A stretch of 64,000 bases of DNA from Peptoniphilus sp. GNH (GTDB lineage: Bacteria > Bacillota > Clostridia > Tissierellales > Peptoniphilaceae), in assembly GCA_021307325.1 (NCBI GenBank), contig CP089931.1, positions 334,979 through 398,978 on the forward strand, read 5' to 3'. The notes under the pieces are model-generated. The model worked only from the letters and a program-made list of their open reading frames with translations, was not told where the DNA came from and ran no database searches. The first letter of the stretch is position 1. Each line of letters opens with the position of its first letter. This document shows, piece by piece, positions 49,858 to 60,377 of this stretch. The position numbers and the translations under genes are program-made.

Positions 49858-50631
49858 CTAAAAATTATTTAGTAAAAACAAATTATTTTTACTGATATGG
49901 ATCGGAAGTTCAAACTTACTTTCTATTTTTTTCTTTAAATGTTCTAAGACTGGAAATTCGCTAGAAAAATGCCCTATATCTATAAGACAGAGATTATTTT
50001 CATAAGCAGTTTGTCCAAAATGGTATGATATATCTCCAGTTATATAGGCATCAGCAGATTTTTGTATGGCATCTAAAACAAAATCAGATCCCGCTCCTCC
50101 ACACCAGGCTATATTTTTAAATTCATTCTTACTTCTTCCGTAGACTTTTATAAAGTCCGGATTAAAAGCAGCTTTGACTAGGTCTATAAGACTATCAAAT
50201 GAGCATGGCATTTCCAGCCTTCCATATCCGCCATAGTATCCCTTTTCACCTTCTGATAAGCCGGAGTAGTCTTTAATTCCTAGTCTTAATGCCATGGCTT
50301 TAGTTACACCGTCTTGAGATAAATCAAGTGCGGTATGACTTGAATATATGGATATATCATTCTTTATAGCCTTTTCAATAATTTTCCCCTTATAGGAGCT
50401 AGCATTTATTTCTTTTATAGCTTTGAAGAGAAATGGATGATGACTTATTATTAGATTTATGTCATTTTCAAGAGCAAAATCTATATCCACATCTTTTACA
50501 TCCATACAGAGTAAAATTCCCTTGCAGATTTTGTCAAAGACAATTTGGCAGCCTGAGTTATCCCAATCTTCTTGGTATGATGGATTCGCAAAGCTTTCTA
50601 AATAATTTAATATATCACTTATTTTTGGCAA
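49858..50631 (-). CDS. NIF3-like dinuclear metal protein (YqfO family)
   Basis: The start is set at TTG 50631 ([15 protein letters not shown]), which lies seven bases after GAGGAG; an ATG ten codons further upstream includes the ribosome site itself. The 257-residue protein shows the NIF3 fold: DNSGCQIVF, LLCMDVKDVDIDFALEN, INLIISHHPFLFK (metal-binding His-His) and the C-terminal ITGDISYHFGQTA and DIGHFSSEF. It is the short form without the PII-like insert seen in Bacillus. Databases often call it GTP cyclohydrolase 1 type 2, but true activity is uncertain. It overlaps the trmK stop by 17 bases. Confidence 0.88.
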   Translation of the reverse strand: MPKISDILNYLESFANPSYQEDWDNSGCQIVFDKICKGILLCMDVKDVDIDFALENDINLIISHHPFLFKAIKEINASSYKGKIIEKAIKNDISIYSSHTALDLSQDGVTKAMALRLGIKDYSGLSEGEKGYYGGYGRLEMPCSFDSLIDLVKAAFNPDFIKVYGRSKNEFKNIAWCGGAGSDFVLDAIQKSADAYITGDISYHFGQTAYENNLCLIDIGHFSSEFPVLEHLKKKIESKFELPIHISKNNLFLLNNF

Positions 50632-51316
50632 ATTTTTTCTCCTCAAAGATATTGATTTCATTTTTTAATAGACTTATTTTATCCTTAATCCTCTGATTTT
50701 CCATGGAATTTGATTTTTTAAGTTCTTTTATAATATTTCTTCTATACATAATATTATATTCTAAGAAGGAACTTTTATCATCTGTATCCCCTAGTATATT
50801 TTCCCCAATTATATATGTTTTTCGGCTTTGAACGGTGCCAGTATAGTGACAAACCATTATTTGATAATATTTCTTGTCGAAGATTACATATTCTTCATCT
50901 ATGGAAAACCCATGGCTTAACAGATACTCTCTTAAATATTCGGGACCCTGCATTGGTTGAAGAATAAATTCTTTTACTCGCTTAGCTAGCTCGAAGGATG
51001 CACTTATTATTTGGCTAATTAAAAGTCCGCCCATTCCAGCTATAAGCACCCTATCTGGAATAATATTATTTTCATCAAACTTTTTTAGACCATCGCTTAA
51101 AATAAATTCTGCTCTTTTAGAAAATTTTCCGGCGAAAAATTTATCTGCTTTAGCCAAACATTTTTTAGATATATCTGCTATATAAGCCTTATTTACAATA
51201 TTATTTTCAAGCAAATAAAAAGGCACAAATCCATGATCTGTGCCAATATCTGCAAAAGAATCAGATGGTTTAATTATACTAGATAATTTCTTAAGCCTTT
51301 TTGATAAATTTATCAT
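50615..51316 (-). CDS. trmK: tRNA m1A22 methyltransferase TrmK
   Basis: Methylates N1 of adenine 22 in tRNA. The 233-residue class I SAM enzyme has the SAM loop in [18 protein letters not shown] (about residues 21-38), acidic motif II in [14 protein letters not shown], and [12 protein letters not shown] followed by [20 protein letters not shown], which are TrmK (YqfN) features. A C-terminal coiled coil (about 195-230) completes it. The gene follows rpoD with an ATGA overlap and precedes the NIF3-like gene, the same order as Bacillus yqfN-yqfO. Confidence 0.92.
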   Translation of the reverse strand: MINLSKRLKKLSSIIKPSDSFADIGTDHGFVPFYLLENNIVNKAYIADISKKCLAKADKFFAGKFSKRAEFILSDGLKKFDENNIIPDRVLIAGMGGLLISQIISASFELAKRVKEFILQPMQGPEYLREYLLSHGFSIDEEYVIFDKKYYQIMVCHYTGTVQSRKTYIIGENILGDTDDKSSFLEYNIMYRRNIIKELKKSNSMENQRIKDKISLLKNEINIFEEKKFAKNK

Positions 51317-52407
51317 TCTAAAAAATCCTTTAACTTTTTGCTGCGACTTGGATGGCGTAATTTTCTCAAGGCTTTTGCTTCAATTTGTCTTATACGCTCT
51401 CTAGTCACATCAAATTCCTTGCCAACTTCTTCAAGAGTTCTAGCTCTTCCATCATCAAGGCCAAATCTAAGTGTCAAAACTTTCTTTTCCCTATCGGTCA
51501 AAGTTTCGAGGACCTCTTCAAGTTGCTCTTTTAAAAGAGTAAAAGTTGCCGCATCAGACGGCGATAAGATATCTTCATCTGGGATAAAGTCTCCTAAGTG
51601 TGAATCTTCTTCTTCTCCTATGGGAGTTTCTAAAGATACTGGTTCCTGGGCTATTTTTTGAATTTCCCTTACTCTTTCTACATCAAGATCCATCTCAGCA
51701 CCAATTTCTTCTGGACTCGGGTCTCTACCCAATTCTTGAACTAGGAGCCTTTGAACTCTTACAAGTTTATTTATAGTTTCTACCATGTGAACTGGTATTC
51801 TTATAGTACGAGCTTGATCTGCAATAGATCTGGTAATAGCTTGTCTAATCCACCAAGTTGCATAGGTTGAAAACTTAAATCCCTTTGTATAGTCAAATTT
51901 TTCAACAGCCTTCATAAGACCTATATTTCCCTCTTGAATTAAATCAAGAAAACTCATGCCTCTATTTATATATCTCTTAGCAATACTCACAACAAGCCTT
52001 AAATTTGCCTCTGCAAGTTCTTTTTTTGCAAGCTTATCACCAGTCTCCATTCTCTTGGCGATATCAATTTCTTCTTGTGCTGTCAAAAGAGGAATTTTAC
52101 CAATCTCTTTTAGATACATTCTAACGGGATCATCGACACTTATTCCTTTTGGAATGTCTATTTCTCCGTCAATAATTTCTTCATCTTTTTTTAAATCTTC
52201 ATCTTTGTCGTCATCTAATATTTCTATTCCAGCATTTTCAAAATCCTGGTACATTTCATCCATTTCTCCAGAATCCATGTCGACATTTTCCAGTGCACTT
52301 ACTACATCTTTATATGTAAGTTTGCCGCTCTTTTTACCGCTCTTCATCAAGCTATTTACAATGGATTCTTTAGATGAGTCTTCTACTATATCATAATCAA
52401 GATCCAT
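51313..52407 (-). CDS. rpoD: Primary sigma factor RpoD (SigA)
   Basis: Housekeeping sigma factor. The 364-residue protein has a region 1.1-like start (about 10-55), an acidic linker, region 1.2 ([16 protein letters not shown]), region 2 with [20 protein letters not shown] and [15 protein letters not shown], which binds -10 sequences, region 3 ([14 protein letters not shown]) and region 4 with [19 protein letters not shown] recognising -35. These elements fit the TTGACA/TATAAT promoters seen throughout the window. AAAGGAGGGG gives a strong ribosome site. The gene follows dnaG, the classical macromolecular-synthesis order without rpsU here. Confidence 0.97.
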   Translation of the reverse strand: MDLDYDIVEDSSKESIVNSLMKSGKKSGKLTYKDVVSALENVDMDSGEMDEMYQDFENAGIEILDDDKDEDLKKDEEIIDGEIDIPKGISVDDPVRMYLKEIGKIPLLTAQEEIDIAKRMETGDKLAKKELAEANLRLVVSIAKRYINRGMSFLDLIQEGNIGLMKAVEKFDYTKGFKFSTYATWWIRQAITRSIADQARTIRIPVHMVETINKLVRVQRLLVQELGRDPSPEEIGAEMDLDVERVREIQKIAQEPVSLETPIGEEEDSHLGDFIPDEDILSPSDAATFTLLKEQLEEVLETLTDREKKVLTLRFGLDDGRARTLEEVGKEFDVTRERIRQIEAKALRKLRHPSRSKKLKDFLE

Positions 52408-52420
52408 CTTATCCCCTCCT

Positions 52421-54193
52421 TTAGAGAGATTTTAACCGCTTATTTATTTCGTATAATTTACCTACAAGCATTTTCAATTGATTTTTGTCAAAATTTTCAA
52501 TATCTGCTTCTGCCTGCTTAATACAAGAATTGATATAATCTCTATCTTTAATTAAATTCCACCTCTTTATGTTTGTCATCAATTCTTTTGCTAAATCAAA
52601 AGCATTGGTTGGTAGAGGTATTGCATTTAATCTCTTCTTAAACTCTTCATTAATCAAACCTTGATTAATTAGGCTATCGAGCATAATATTATAACCTTTA
52701 TCATCCTGCTTGTAAAGTTCTTCCATTTTTTCAAAAACTATTCTGGAGCTTGGATTTGAAAAATCAATAGACGTCATATTCTTTCTAATGAATTTAAAAA
52801 TGTCTTCATCATTTAGAGCATATGCCAAAATCTGGTCTTCTGCCATGTTTTTGCCATCTGCTTTTTTAAACGATTTATCTTTTTTCAAATTAATTTTAGG
52901 AGTTTTTTTATAATTCACTAAAGCTCCAAGTTGCATTCTCAACGCATCTACAGAAATTTTATATTCTTTTGATATTTTATCTATATAAATTTCTGCTTCA
53001 ACAGGATTCGTTATGCTGGCAATTATAACAAGGGCCCTATTTATATAAGCCGATAGTCCCTCTGTAGAATTTAGGTTTGCATTTTTCTTCTCAATTTCAA
53101 GCTTGTAATCAATATGATTCATAGCCTTATTTAAAATTGCCTCAAATGATGTAAGTCCATATTTTTTGATAAACTCATCTGGATCAAGACCTTCTGGCAA
53201 ATGAAGTATTTTAGGAGCACAACCCTCATTTGTTAGGACATCTATTGCTCTTACACTTGCCTTAACTCCGGCATTATCACCGTCATAACAGACGATGACT
53301 TGCTTGCCATATCTTTTCAGAAGTTTTGCTTGATTTTGCGTAAGCGCAGTACCTAAACTTGCCACACTAAAATTTATACCACTTTTGTCCAGAGAAATAA
53401 CATCCATATAGCCTTCTACCAAAAGAATCCTTTCCCTATTAGATTCTCTTGCTACATTATTTAAATTATATAGGTTATCTCCCTTGTTGTAGACCAAAGT
53501 ATCTTTAGAATTTAAATATTTGGGAAGCGAATTGTCAAAAACCCTTCCTCCAAATCCTATAATATTTTTATTTCTATCGATAATAGGAAATATTAGTCTG
53601 TTGCGAAATCTATCAAAGCATCTGGAATCTTTGCTGCTTTTTATTACAAGATTATAGTTTAATAATTCTTCTTCTTTAAATCCCTTTTTAATCAAGTGCT
53701 CATAAAGACCTCGAGGTGAAATTGGCGTCATTCCCAAGCCGAACTTCATGGCTGTACTCTTATCTATTTCTCTTTTTTCAAGATAATTCAAAGCTATTTT
53801 TGACTTGTATAAATTATTGAGATAAAAAAGTCCCGCTTCCCTATTAGCAAGATATGCCCTTTCTCTTTTTTCAATTTCTATATGATTTTCTGTTTTTTGT
53901 GAAAGTCTGACATTGTATTTGTCAGCTAAAAATTGAACGGCATCGATGAATCCTAGATTTTCAACTTTCATCACGAATGTGATAACATCTCCACCAGCAC
54001 CACATCCAAAGCAATGAAAAAACTCCTTGCTCGGAGAAACTGAAAAAGAAGGAGTCTTTTCGTTGTGAAATGGGCAGAGTCCAAGATAGTTAGCGCCACT
54101 TTTTTTGAGATTTACATATTCTGAAATCAGGCCTACAATATCAGCCTTTTGTCTTATTTCTTCTAAAACTTCATCATTTACAATAAAAGCCAA
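52421..54193 (-). CDS. dnaG: DNA primase DnaG
   Basis: Makes RNA primers at the replication fork. The start is TTG 54193, eight bases after GGAG and two bases past the dgt stop; it yields [15 protein letters not shown], the usual N-terminus. A longer frame reading into dgt is unlikely. The 590-residue protein has a CHC2 zinc site (Cys40, His43, Cys61, Cys64), the TOPRIM domain with [12 protein letters not shown] and [10 protein letters not shown]-like [13 protein letters not shown], then helicase-binding C-terminal helices ([14 protein letters not shown]). It lies between dgt and rpoD. Confidence 0.96.
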   Translation of the reverse strand: MAFIVNDEVLEEIRQKADIVGLISEYVNLKKSGANYLGLCPFHNEKTPSFSVSPSKEFFHCFGCGAGGDVITFVMKVENLGFIDAVQFLADKYNVRLSQKTENHIEIEKRERAYLANREAGLFYLNNLYKSKIALNYLEKREIDKSTAMKFGLGMTPISPRGLYEHLIKKGFKEEELLNYNLVIKSSKDSRCFDRFRNRLIFPIIDRNKNIIGFGGRVFDNSLPKYLNSKDTLVYNKGDNLYNLNNVARESNRERILLVEGYMDVISLDKSGINFSVASLGTALTQNQAKLLKRYGKQVIVCYDGDNAGVKASVRAIDVLTNEGCAPKILHLPEGLDPDEFIKKYGLTSFEAILNKAMNHIDYKLEIEKKNANLNSTEGLSAYINRALVIIASITNPVEAEIYIDKISKEYKISVDALRMQLGALVNYKKTPKINLKKDKSFKKADGKNMAEDQILAYALNDEDIFKFIRKNMTSIDFSNPSSRIVFEKMEELYKQDDKGYNIMLDSLINQGLINEEFKKRLNAIPLPTNAFDLAKELMTNIKRWNLIKDRDYINSCIKQAEADIENFDKNQLKMLVGKLYEINKRLKSL

Positions 54194-54194
54194 T

Positions 54195-55208
54195 TTATAC
54201 ACTCCATGACTTAGGAACAAATAGATTTTGCCACACATCTATGGCGAAACTATCCGTCATTCCAGCGATATAATCGCTTACTATCAAATTTATATCGTTG
54301 TGATTTTCGTAAAGACTTAGATGATGATCTGGTATGGCATCTAAGTTTTTGGAGTAAAAGTTATATAATTCTGTTATTAAGCGTTCTATCTTACTTTCTT
54401 CTGATTTGACAACATTATCAAGGTATACCTTTTTAAACATAAACTTTCTAAGCTCCATAGTGGCCTCATATATTTTCTCTTCCATTTCAATGGTATTTTT
54501 CCCATAAGAATTTTGGATTATAGAACAAATCATAGTATTGATTCTTTGAGAATTTGTATCCCCTAGTATCCCCATCAATTCTTTTGGAATGTCCCCATAA
54601 GAAATGATGCCAGCTCTTATAGCATCGTCTATGTCGTGATTTATGTAAGCAATTCTATCGGCATATTTTATGAGCTTGCCCTCAAGTGTAAAAGCTTGAG
54701 CTGAGCCAGTGTGATTTAATATCCCGTCTAAAACTTCTTTTGTCAAATTAAGACCAATTTGATTTGATGATCTACGCTCCAAATATTCCACAACGCGTAT
54801 GCTATGTTCATTGTGCTTAAATCCTTCTGGATTTAACTTATTTAGCACACTTTCTCCACTGTGACCAAAGGGAGTGTGTCCCAAATCATGTCCCAAAGCA
54901 ATAGCTTCTACCAAATCCTCATTTAGCTCCAAAGCTCTTGCTATAGTTCTACCTATTTGTGAGACCTCTAGAGTATGAGTAAGCCTTGTCCTAAAGTGAT
55001 CCCCTCTAGGGGCAATAAAAACTTGTGTTTTATGTTTTAGTCGTCTAAAAGATTTAGAATGCAAAATCCTATCTCGATCTCTTTGAAATTCTGTTCTCAA
55101 TTCACATTTGCTTTCCGAAAATTTTCTTCCTCTAGTAAATTTAGAAAAGCAGGCATATGGCGATAAAATTTCACATTCTAAATTTTCTCTTTTTTCACGA
55201 AGATTCAT
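54195..55208 (-). CDS. dgt: Deoxyguanosinetriphosphate triphosphohydrolase-like protein
   Basis: HD-superfamily enzyme that cleaves dNTPs to nucleoside and triphosphate. The 337-residue length fits the short dGTPase-like group. Motifs: FQRDRDRILHSKSFRRLKHK, then RTRLTHTLEVSQIGRTIARA, the HD motif GHDLGHTPFGHSGE and YADRIAYINHDIDDA for the second metal-binding Asp. It sits just before dnaG in the replication operon, a conserved arrangement suggesting control of dNTP supply. The ATG has GGGTGA. Substrate preference beyond dGTP is not known. Confidence 0.92.
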   Translation of the reverse strand: MNLREKRENLECEILSPYACFSKFTRGRKFSESKCELRTEFQRDRDRILHSKSFRRLKHKTQVFIAPRGDHFRTRLTHTLEVSQIGRTIARALELNEDLVEAIALGHDLGHTPFGHSGESVLNKLNPEGFKHNEHSIRVVEYLERRSSNQIGLNLTKEVLDGILNHTGSAQAFTLEGKLIKYADRIAYINHDIDDAIRAGIISYGDIPKELMGILGDTNSQRINTMICSIIQNSYGKNTIEMEEKIYEATMELRKFMFKKVYLDNVVKSEESKIERLITELYNFYSKNLDAIPDHHLSLYENHNDINLIVSDYIAGMTDSFAIDVWQNLFVPKSWSV

Positions 55209-55212
55209 ACAA

Positions 55213-56031
55213 TCACCCGAAGTTTTTCTTTAAATTAGCGATAATTATTTCTGCCGTTTCCTCTATTGCCTTATTAGTTACATCTATTTTTAATATTCCC
55301 AAGGCATCAATTATATCATTTGCATATTCAATTTCATCTCTTATCCGCTTTAAATCCGCATATTTAGCTTTTCCACTAAGACCTAGATTTTTTAATCTTT
55401 CTTCTCTAATGGAAATAATTTTTTCTGAATCCGCAGTAAGTCCAACCAATCTTCTGGGGTCTTTTGCAAAAATTTCTTTTGGCACTGGAATTTCAGGCAC
55501 AAGAGGGATATTACAAACCTTGTAAAATTTATTGGCAAGATACATAGAAAGCGGTGTTTTAGACGTCCTTGATATGCCAAGTATACAAATATCTGAGTTT
55601 ATTATACCTCTGGGATCCTTGCCATCGTCATATTTGACCGCAAATTCTACAGCTTCAACCTTTTTAAAGTAATTGTCATCTAATCGTCTTATAAGTCCCG
55701 GTTCTCTAAGAGGTGGATAACCCAAAATTTCTTCAAGCTTTTGCATAGGCTCGCCCATAACATCAACAGTTTTCAAATTCAAATCTCTTGTAGCTTTCTG
55801 AATATATTTTCTTGTATCTGTTTGAACATTTGTATATATTATAAGGGCTTTATCTTGCTTAGCTGCTTCTTCTAATATTGGTTGTATCTGTTCCACTGTA
55901 TTGTGATAGGGAAATCTTTTTATTTCATAATTTTCCTTCTCAAATTGCTTTACACTACTTTTAGCAATTAGTTCTCCTGTTTCACCTATTGAGTCCGAGA
56001 TAACATATATTATAATTTCAGTTTCAGCCAT
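55213..56031 (-). CDS. PPDK regulatory protein (bifunctional kinase/pyrophosphorylase)
   Basis: A 272-residue DUF299 protein. Such enzymes phosphorylate a catalytic-loop threonine of pyruvate phosphate dikinase with ADP and also remove it with phosphate. Family motifs are the N-terminal VISDSIGETGELIAKSSVKQF, GLIRRLDDNYFKKVEAVEFAV-type segment (about residues 118-138), and the P-loop-like GISRTSKTPLSMYLAN (about 152-167). The GGAGAATAA site serves the ATG. It follows the CBS/HTH regulator by no gap, the same pair as ccpN-yqfL of Bacillus. The PPDK gene is not in the window. Confidence 0.92.
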   Translation of the reverse strand: MAETEIIIYVISDSIGETGELIAKSSVKQFEKENYEIKRFPYHNTVEQIQPILEEAAKQDKALIIYTNVQTDTRKYIQKATRDLNLKTVDVMGEPMQKLEEILGYPPLREPGLIRRLDDNYFKKVEAVEFAVKYDDGKDPRGIINSDICILGISRTSKTPLSMYLANKFYKVCNIPLVPEIPVPKEIFAKDPRRLVGLTADSEKIISIREERLKNLGLSGKAKYADLKRIRDEIEYANDIIDALGILKIDVTNKAIEETAEIIIANLKKNFG

Positions 56032-56652
56032 TTATTCTCCTTTGAAAATTTCATCAAATAATCGTACAACATTTGTCTTAGTAAACCTACCTATTACAAC
56101 AAGACCCTGCTCTTTCTTTTCCACAACAGGTAAACCATCAACGCCACATTCAACTATTTTTTTAGTGGCTTCAAGTACACTTGAATCTGCCTCAATATAG
56201 ATTATATTTGGCATCCTAGTCATTATGACACTAAGCGGAATTTTAGAAAGATCATCTCTTCCAAGTGTTGCTCTTAGCATATCTTTTCTTGAGACTACTC
56301 CGCTTAGAAATCCGTCGCTTGTAACATACACGCTACCTATGTCTTCTAAAAACATAGACACAATTGAATCGTAAATTGAACTTGACTCATCTACAACAAA
56401 AGGTAAGGACATCACATCTCTTACCTTTATTTGCTTGATTTTATCAGTCAAAAGTGTAATCTCTGTTTTACCAGTGTAAAAATATCCTACTCTTGGCCTG
56501 GCACTTAGTAATTTCATCATTGTAAGAATTGACAAGTCAGATCTTATGGTAGCCCTTGAAAGGCCTAATTTTTCAGCTATTTCATTTGCAGTTATTAGGC
56601 CTTTTTCCTTAACTATATCAATAATTTCTATTTGTCTATCACTCAGATTCAC
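56032..56652 (-). CDS. ccpN: CcpN/YqzB-type HTH-CBS transcriptional regulator
   Basis: A 206-residue regulator that starts at GTG 56652 after GGTGA. The winged helix-turn-helix covers about 1-60 (LSDRQIEIIDIVKEKGLITA, EIAEKLGLSRATIRSDLSIL), and a pair of CBS domains follows (about 75-200; VRDVMSLPFVVDESSSIYDS, VSRKDMLRATLG, IIYIEADSSVLEATKKIV). In Bacillus, CcpN senses ATP/ADP and represses gluconeogenic genes. The paired PPDK regulator supports a role in pyruvate/PEP control. The stop directly abuts the next start. The name is by synteny and domain match. Confidence 0.85.
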   Translation of the reverse strand: MNLSDRQIEIIDIVKEKGLITANEIAEKLGLSRATIRSDLSILTMMKLLSARPRVGYFYTGKTEITLLTDKIKQIKVRDVMSLPFVVDESSSIYDSIVSMFLEDIGSVYVTSDGFLSGVVSRKDMLRATLGRDDLSKIPLSVIMTRMPNIIYIEADSSVLEATKKIVECGVDGLPVVEKKEQGLVVIGRFTKTNVVRLFDEIFKGE

Positions 56653-56663
56653 AAAATCACCAG

Positions 56664-58739
56664 CTAATCTTGAATAATTTTACTAATGTCTAAAATTTTA
56701 CCTAAATCTTTATTTATCATAGAAAGGAGGAGAAGCCTATTATTCTTTATTTCCTCATCGTCTACCATGACCATTATATTATCAAAGAAATTGTGAATAT
56801 ACGATTGTAGGCTAAATATAGTATCAAGGCCTTCTTTGTAATTTCCCTCGCATACACTTTCATAATAGGAATCTTTAATCTTAGAATATGCTTCATAGAG
56901 TTCTTTTTCTTCCTTATCCTTTAAAAGCTCCTCATTAAAATCTTCCATAATGGGATTTTTATCAACAATATTTTTAATTCTAGTGAAAGCTTCTATTTCA
57001 TTTTTCAAGTCTGATTTAAAATACTCATCCAGACATCTTGAAAGTTCGAATAATGATAATAGGCTAGTTTTAGCCGAAACAGACGCTTCGACTATATCAT
57101 ATCTATCTCCTCTATCAAGTAGCATGGTTTTTATTCTAGAAATAAAGAAATTCAAAATTTCTTCTTTGACATTTTCGTAATCAAAAACAAGGTTATTTTC
57201 ACTTACATAAGCATATAGAGAAAAATCTACTAATTGAGCAAGCGATAGATCCCACATCTTATTTCTTATTATATTTATAATACCTATTGCATTACGCCTT
57301 AGTCCAAATGGGTCTTGGGAGCCGCTCGGGTTAAGACCTATAGCAAAAAGTCCTACTATTGTGTCAAGTTTATCGGCAATTGCCAATATTGAACCTGTCG
57401 TTGTGGCTGGAAGCTCCCCGCCAGCATATCTTGGCATATATTGCTCTTCTATTGACTTAGATACAATTTCAGACTCTTTCCAAACTCTTGAATAAATTGT
57501 ACCTATTGTGCCTTGCAGTTCTGTAAATTCTTGAACCATTTTAGTTGCCAAATCAAACTTAGAAAGGTAAGCTGCCCTTCTTAAAGAAGATATTGTTTCC
57601 TCTCCTACATCCAAAGAGTTGCCTATATCTTCAGACAACTTTCCAACTCTCTTAGTTTTTTCATAAATAGTTCCGAGTTTTTCTTGGAATGTTATCCCCT
57701 TCAAATCTTCTATATAATCTTCTGACGATTTTCTTATGTCTTCCTTATAGAAAAACTTTGCATCTTCAAGTCTTGCGGCCAGAACTTTTTCATTCCCCTC
57801 AATTACTGTTTCTTTAAATTCAGAATTACCATTTCTAATAGTTATAAAATATGGCATCAAATCTTTATTTTCATTGTAAACAGGAATATATCTCAAATGT
57901 TCACGCATAGGTGTAGTTACAACTACTTTAGGAAGGCTTAGATACTCTTCGTTAACAGATCCCATTAAGGGGGTTGGATATTCAACTATATAAGTCAATT
58001 CTGTAAGTAAATCCTCATCATCTTCAATTTGACCACCCACAGATTTAGCTAATTTTTTTGAACCATATTTGATAGCTTCTCTTCTCTTATTTTGGTCTAA
58101 AATTACAAAGTTTTCTTCAAGTAATTTCTCAAAAGAACTAGTATCATTTACTATAATTTCTGGCTTTCCAAGAAATCTATGACCTCTAGTTTTATTTGAC
58201 GCCACAATTCCTTCAAGTTCAAACTCTAAAGTTTCAGAACCTAATATTGAGAGAATCCATCTTATTGGCCTTGCAAATTTTAAATTCTTGCCTCCCCACT
58301 TCATGGTCCTGTCAAAATGTATACTCCTAATAAGATTTGGCATTTCATTTTTTAAAATATCTTTTACATTTTTTCCATCTATGATTTTTTTGGCAAATAC
58401 ATATTCTGTATCTTTGACTTTATCTACATAGGTGTCTTTTAACTCAACTCCTTGACTTTTCATAAATCCCATAAGGGCCTTGCTAGGATTATTTTGTTCA
58501 TCAAATGCAATCTTTGCGGATGGTCCCCTTACGATTTCCTCTTTTTTTTGCGTTTGAAGAGCTAAGGATTTTATAAAAAGAACTAAACGTCTAGGTGTTG
58601 CATAGGTTTTTATATTGTCAAACTCAACTAGATTTTCATTTAAAATATTTTTAGCTAAGTTTTCAATCTGCATAAGAGCATTGTCAACATATCTTGATGG
58701 TAGTTCTTCGACTCCAATTTCTAATAAATAATCTTGCAT
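56664..58739 (-). CDS. glyS: Glycyl-tRNA synthetase beta subunit
   Basis: The 691-residue beta subunit of the bacterial alpha2-beta2 enzyme, which binds and corrects tRNA-Gly. The opening YLLEIGVEELPSRYVDNAL is diagnostic, followed by TYATPRRLVLFI, RGPSAKIAFD and MKWGGKNLKFARPIRWIL. The HD-like central domain (LPRYAGGELPATTTGSILAIADKLD region, seen as AGGELPATTTGSILAIADKL) and a DALR-like C-terminal anticodon-binding domain complete it. Its ATG shares a base with the glyQ stop. A GGAGG site is present. No T-box leader is found because the genes sit within the operon. Confidence 0.96.
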   Translation of the reverse strand: MQDYLLEIGVEELPSRYVDNALMQIENLAKNILNENLVEFDNIKTYATPRRLVLFIKSLALQTQKKEEIVRGPSAKIAFDEQNNPSKALMGFMKSQGVELKDTYVDKVKDTEYVFAKKIIDGKNVKDILKNEMPNLIRSIHFDRTMKWGGKNLKFARPIRWILSILGSETLEFELEGIVASNKTRGHRFLGKPEIIVNDTSSFEKLLEENFVILDQNKRREAIKYGSKKLAKSVGGQIEDDEDLLTELTYIVEYPTPLMGSVNEEYLSLPKVVVTTPMREHLRYIPVYNENKDLMPYFITIRNGNSEFKETVIEGNEKVLAARLEDAKFFYKEDIRKSSEDYIEDLKGITFQEKLGTIYEKTKRVGKLSEDIGNSLDVGEETISSLRRAAYLSKFDLATKMVQEFTELQGTIGTIYSRVWKESEIVSKSIEEQYMPRYAGGELPATTTGSILAIADKLDTIVGLFAIGLNPSGSQDPFGLRRNAIGIINIIRNKMWDLSLAQLVDFSLYAYVSENNLVFDYENVKEEILNFFISRIKTMLLDRGDRYDIVEASVSAKTSLLSLFELSRCLDEYFKSDLKNEIEAFTRIKNIVDKNPIMEDFNEELLKDKEEKELYEAYSKIKDSYYESVCEGNYKEGLDTIFSLQSYIHNFFDNIMVMVDDEEIKNNRLLLLSMINKDLGKILDISKIIQD

Positions 58740-59614
58740 TATTTATCCTCCTTTAAAAGAGGAAATCCCATTTCTTCCCTCTGTTTTAAATACATTAAGG
58801 CAACTTTTCTGGCTAAAGCCCTAACTCTACCAATAAAAACAGCCCTTTCAGATACAGAGATAGCCCCTCTTGCATCCAGTACATTGAACGTATGTGAACA
58901 TTTCAAAACATAGTCATATGCAGGTAGCACAATGTTCATGTCAAGTATTCTGAGCGCTTCCTTTTCATAAATATTAAAAAGGTTTCTCAGCATATCAACA
59001 TCTCCTATTTCAAAGCTATATAGCGAATGTTCGTACTCAGCTCTTTTGAAAATATCGCCATAAGTGAACTTGTCATTCCATTTAATATCATATACAGATT
59101 CTACATCTTGCAAATACATAGCGATTCTTTCAAGACCATAAGTTAATTCTGCAGATTCCAAGTCACAATTTATGCCACCTACTTGTTGAAAATATGTGAA
59201 TTGTGTGACTTCCATGCCATCTAGCCAAACTTCCCATCCAAGCCCCCAAGCTCCAAGTGTTGGAGACTCCCAATTGTCTTCCACAAATCTGATATCGTGT
59301 TTGAGAGTATCTATTCCTATAGCCTCAAGTGATTTCAAATATAGTTCTTGAACATTATCAGGAGATGGCTTTAATATTACTTGTAGTTGATGATGTTGAT
59401 AAACTCTGTTTGGGTTTTCTCCATATCTTCCATCAGCAGGACGTCTTGATGGTTCTACATAGACTGTCCTCCAGGGTTCCGGACCTAAAGACCTCAAAAA
59501 TGTGTGAGGGTTCATGGTTCCTGCTCCCTTTTCGACATCATAAGGTTCTAGTATTATACAGCCTTGATTTTTCCAATAATTTTGTAAACTTTGCATTAAA
59601 TCTTGAAAATGCAT
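58739..59614 (-). CDS. glyQ: Glycyl-tRNA synthetase alpha subunit
   Basis: The 291-residue catalytic subunit that makes glycyl-adenylate and charges tRNA. Motifs are [18 protein letters not shown] at the N-terminus, then [40 protein letters not shown], and [20 protein letters not shown] with [14 protein letters not shown]. These cover class II motifs 1-3. AAGGAGG precedes the ATG. It is followed by glyS with TAATG overlap and preceded by recO after 10 bases. Confidence 0.97.
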   Translation of the reverse strand: MHFQDLMQSLQNYWKNQGCIILEPYDVEKGAGTMNPHTFLRSLGPEPWRTVYVEPSRRPADGRYGENPNRVYQHHQLQVILKPSPDNVQELYLKSLEAIGIDTLKHDIRFVEDNWESPTLGAWGLGWEVWLDGMEVTQFTYFQQVGGINCDLESAELTYGLERIAMYLQDVESVYDIKWNDKFTYGDIFKRAEYEHSLYSFEIGDVDMLRNLFNIYEKEALRILDMNIVLPAYDYVLKCSHTFNVLDARGAISVSERAVFIGRVRALARKVALMYLKQREEMGFPLLKEDK

Positions 59615-59624
59615 TTATGCCTCC

Positions 59625-60377
59625 TTATCCCTCTAAACTTAGAGAGTAAAATTTATTTATATCGAGATTTTCTGAAATATAATTTAATATAACTGCCTCT
59701 GTCTTTGCAAGGAAATTTATGTCATATTTTTTTCCTATTATATCTTCAAAGGTTAAAAACATAAAATCCTGTAAAATTTTTATAATATCATCATTTATTA
59801 TAAGTGAATTTTTTAAGTTCTCTGTATCAAGTAGTTTTATGTCATCTTCACACAAAAGCCCGCCATTTGCAGCAGAAAAATATCTGAGATTCTTCTTTGA
59901 ATGACAAACTAGACAATCTTTTAAGTTGGGCTTATAACCTATATATGCCATGAATTTTAGTGCGAAAGCAAGCCTCAAAGCTTTCAAGTTCTTCTTTGTT
60001 TTTGAAAGTTCTAGAGCTTTTTTAAAAAGTAAAAAAACTTTATAGTTTTTCATACCTTCTAAAAAACTTCTATCCAAAAGCTCTGCCATGAAAGAAACTG
60101 CAACAATAGTATTAAAATCTGTCCTAATATCATAAAAACTATCTAAAAGGTGTGCTTCTTTTATATAATAAAAATTTTGTCCTTTTTGCAGCAAAAATTT
60201 GGTTTTTGAAAACATTGATCCTGAAGCCAAAAGTCCAGATTTAGGATTCATAAGACCCTTACCATAAATCGAAACCTTACCTAACTTGTCTGTAAAAACA
60301 GACAAAATTTTGCTGGATTCTCCTTGTTTTCGATCTGAAATCACTATTCCTATAAGTTCAATATTATTTGTAGCCAA
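59625..60377 (-). CDS. recO: DNA repair protein RecO
   Basis: Mediator that helps RecA load onto SSB-coated DNA, with RecR and RecF. The 250-residue protein starts at TTG 60377 inside the end of era (14-base overlap). An N-terminal OB fold (1-80; IELIGIVISDRKQGESSKILSVFT, GKVSIYGKGLMNPKS) is followed by a helical domain and a zinc-like site CLVCHSKKNLRYFSAANGGLLC with the expected spacing of Cys residues. Location after era is conserved in Firmicutes. The ribosome site AAGG is weak, consistent with coupled translation. Confidence 0.92.
   Translation of the reverse strand: MATNNIELIGIVISDRKQGESSKILSVFTDKLGKVSIYGKGLMNPKSGLLASGSMFSKTKFLLQKGQNFYYIKEAHLLDSFYDIRTDFNTIVAVSFMAELLDRSFLEGMKNYKVFLLFKKALELSKTKKNLKALRLAFALKFMAYIGYKPNLKDCLVCHSKKNLRYFSAANGGLLCEDDIKLLDTENLKNSLIINDDIIKILQDFMFLTFEDIIGKKYDINFLAKTEAVILNYISENLDINKFYSLSLEG

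Noticed and set aside
50615-50661. Long overlap between trmK and the NIF3-like gene as sign of a frameshift
   Set aside because: The overlap shrinks to 17 bases when the TTG with a proper ribosome site is used; both proteins are complete.
59615-59700. T-box riboswitch before glyQS
   Set aside because: glyQ starts 10 bases after recO inside an operon; there is no room for a leader and no specifier or antiterminator sequence.
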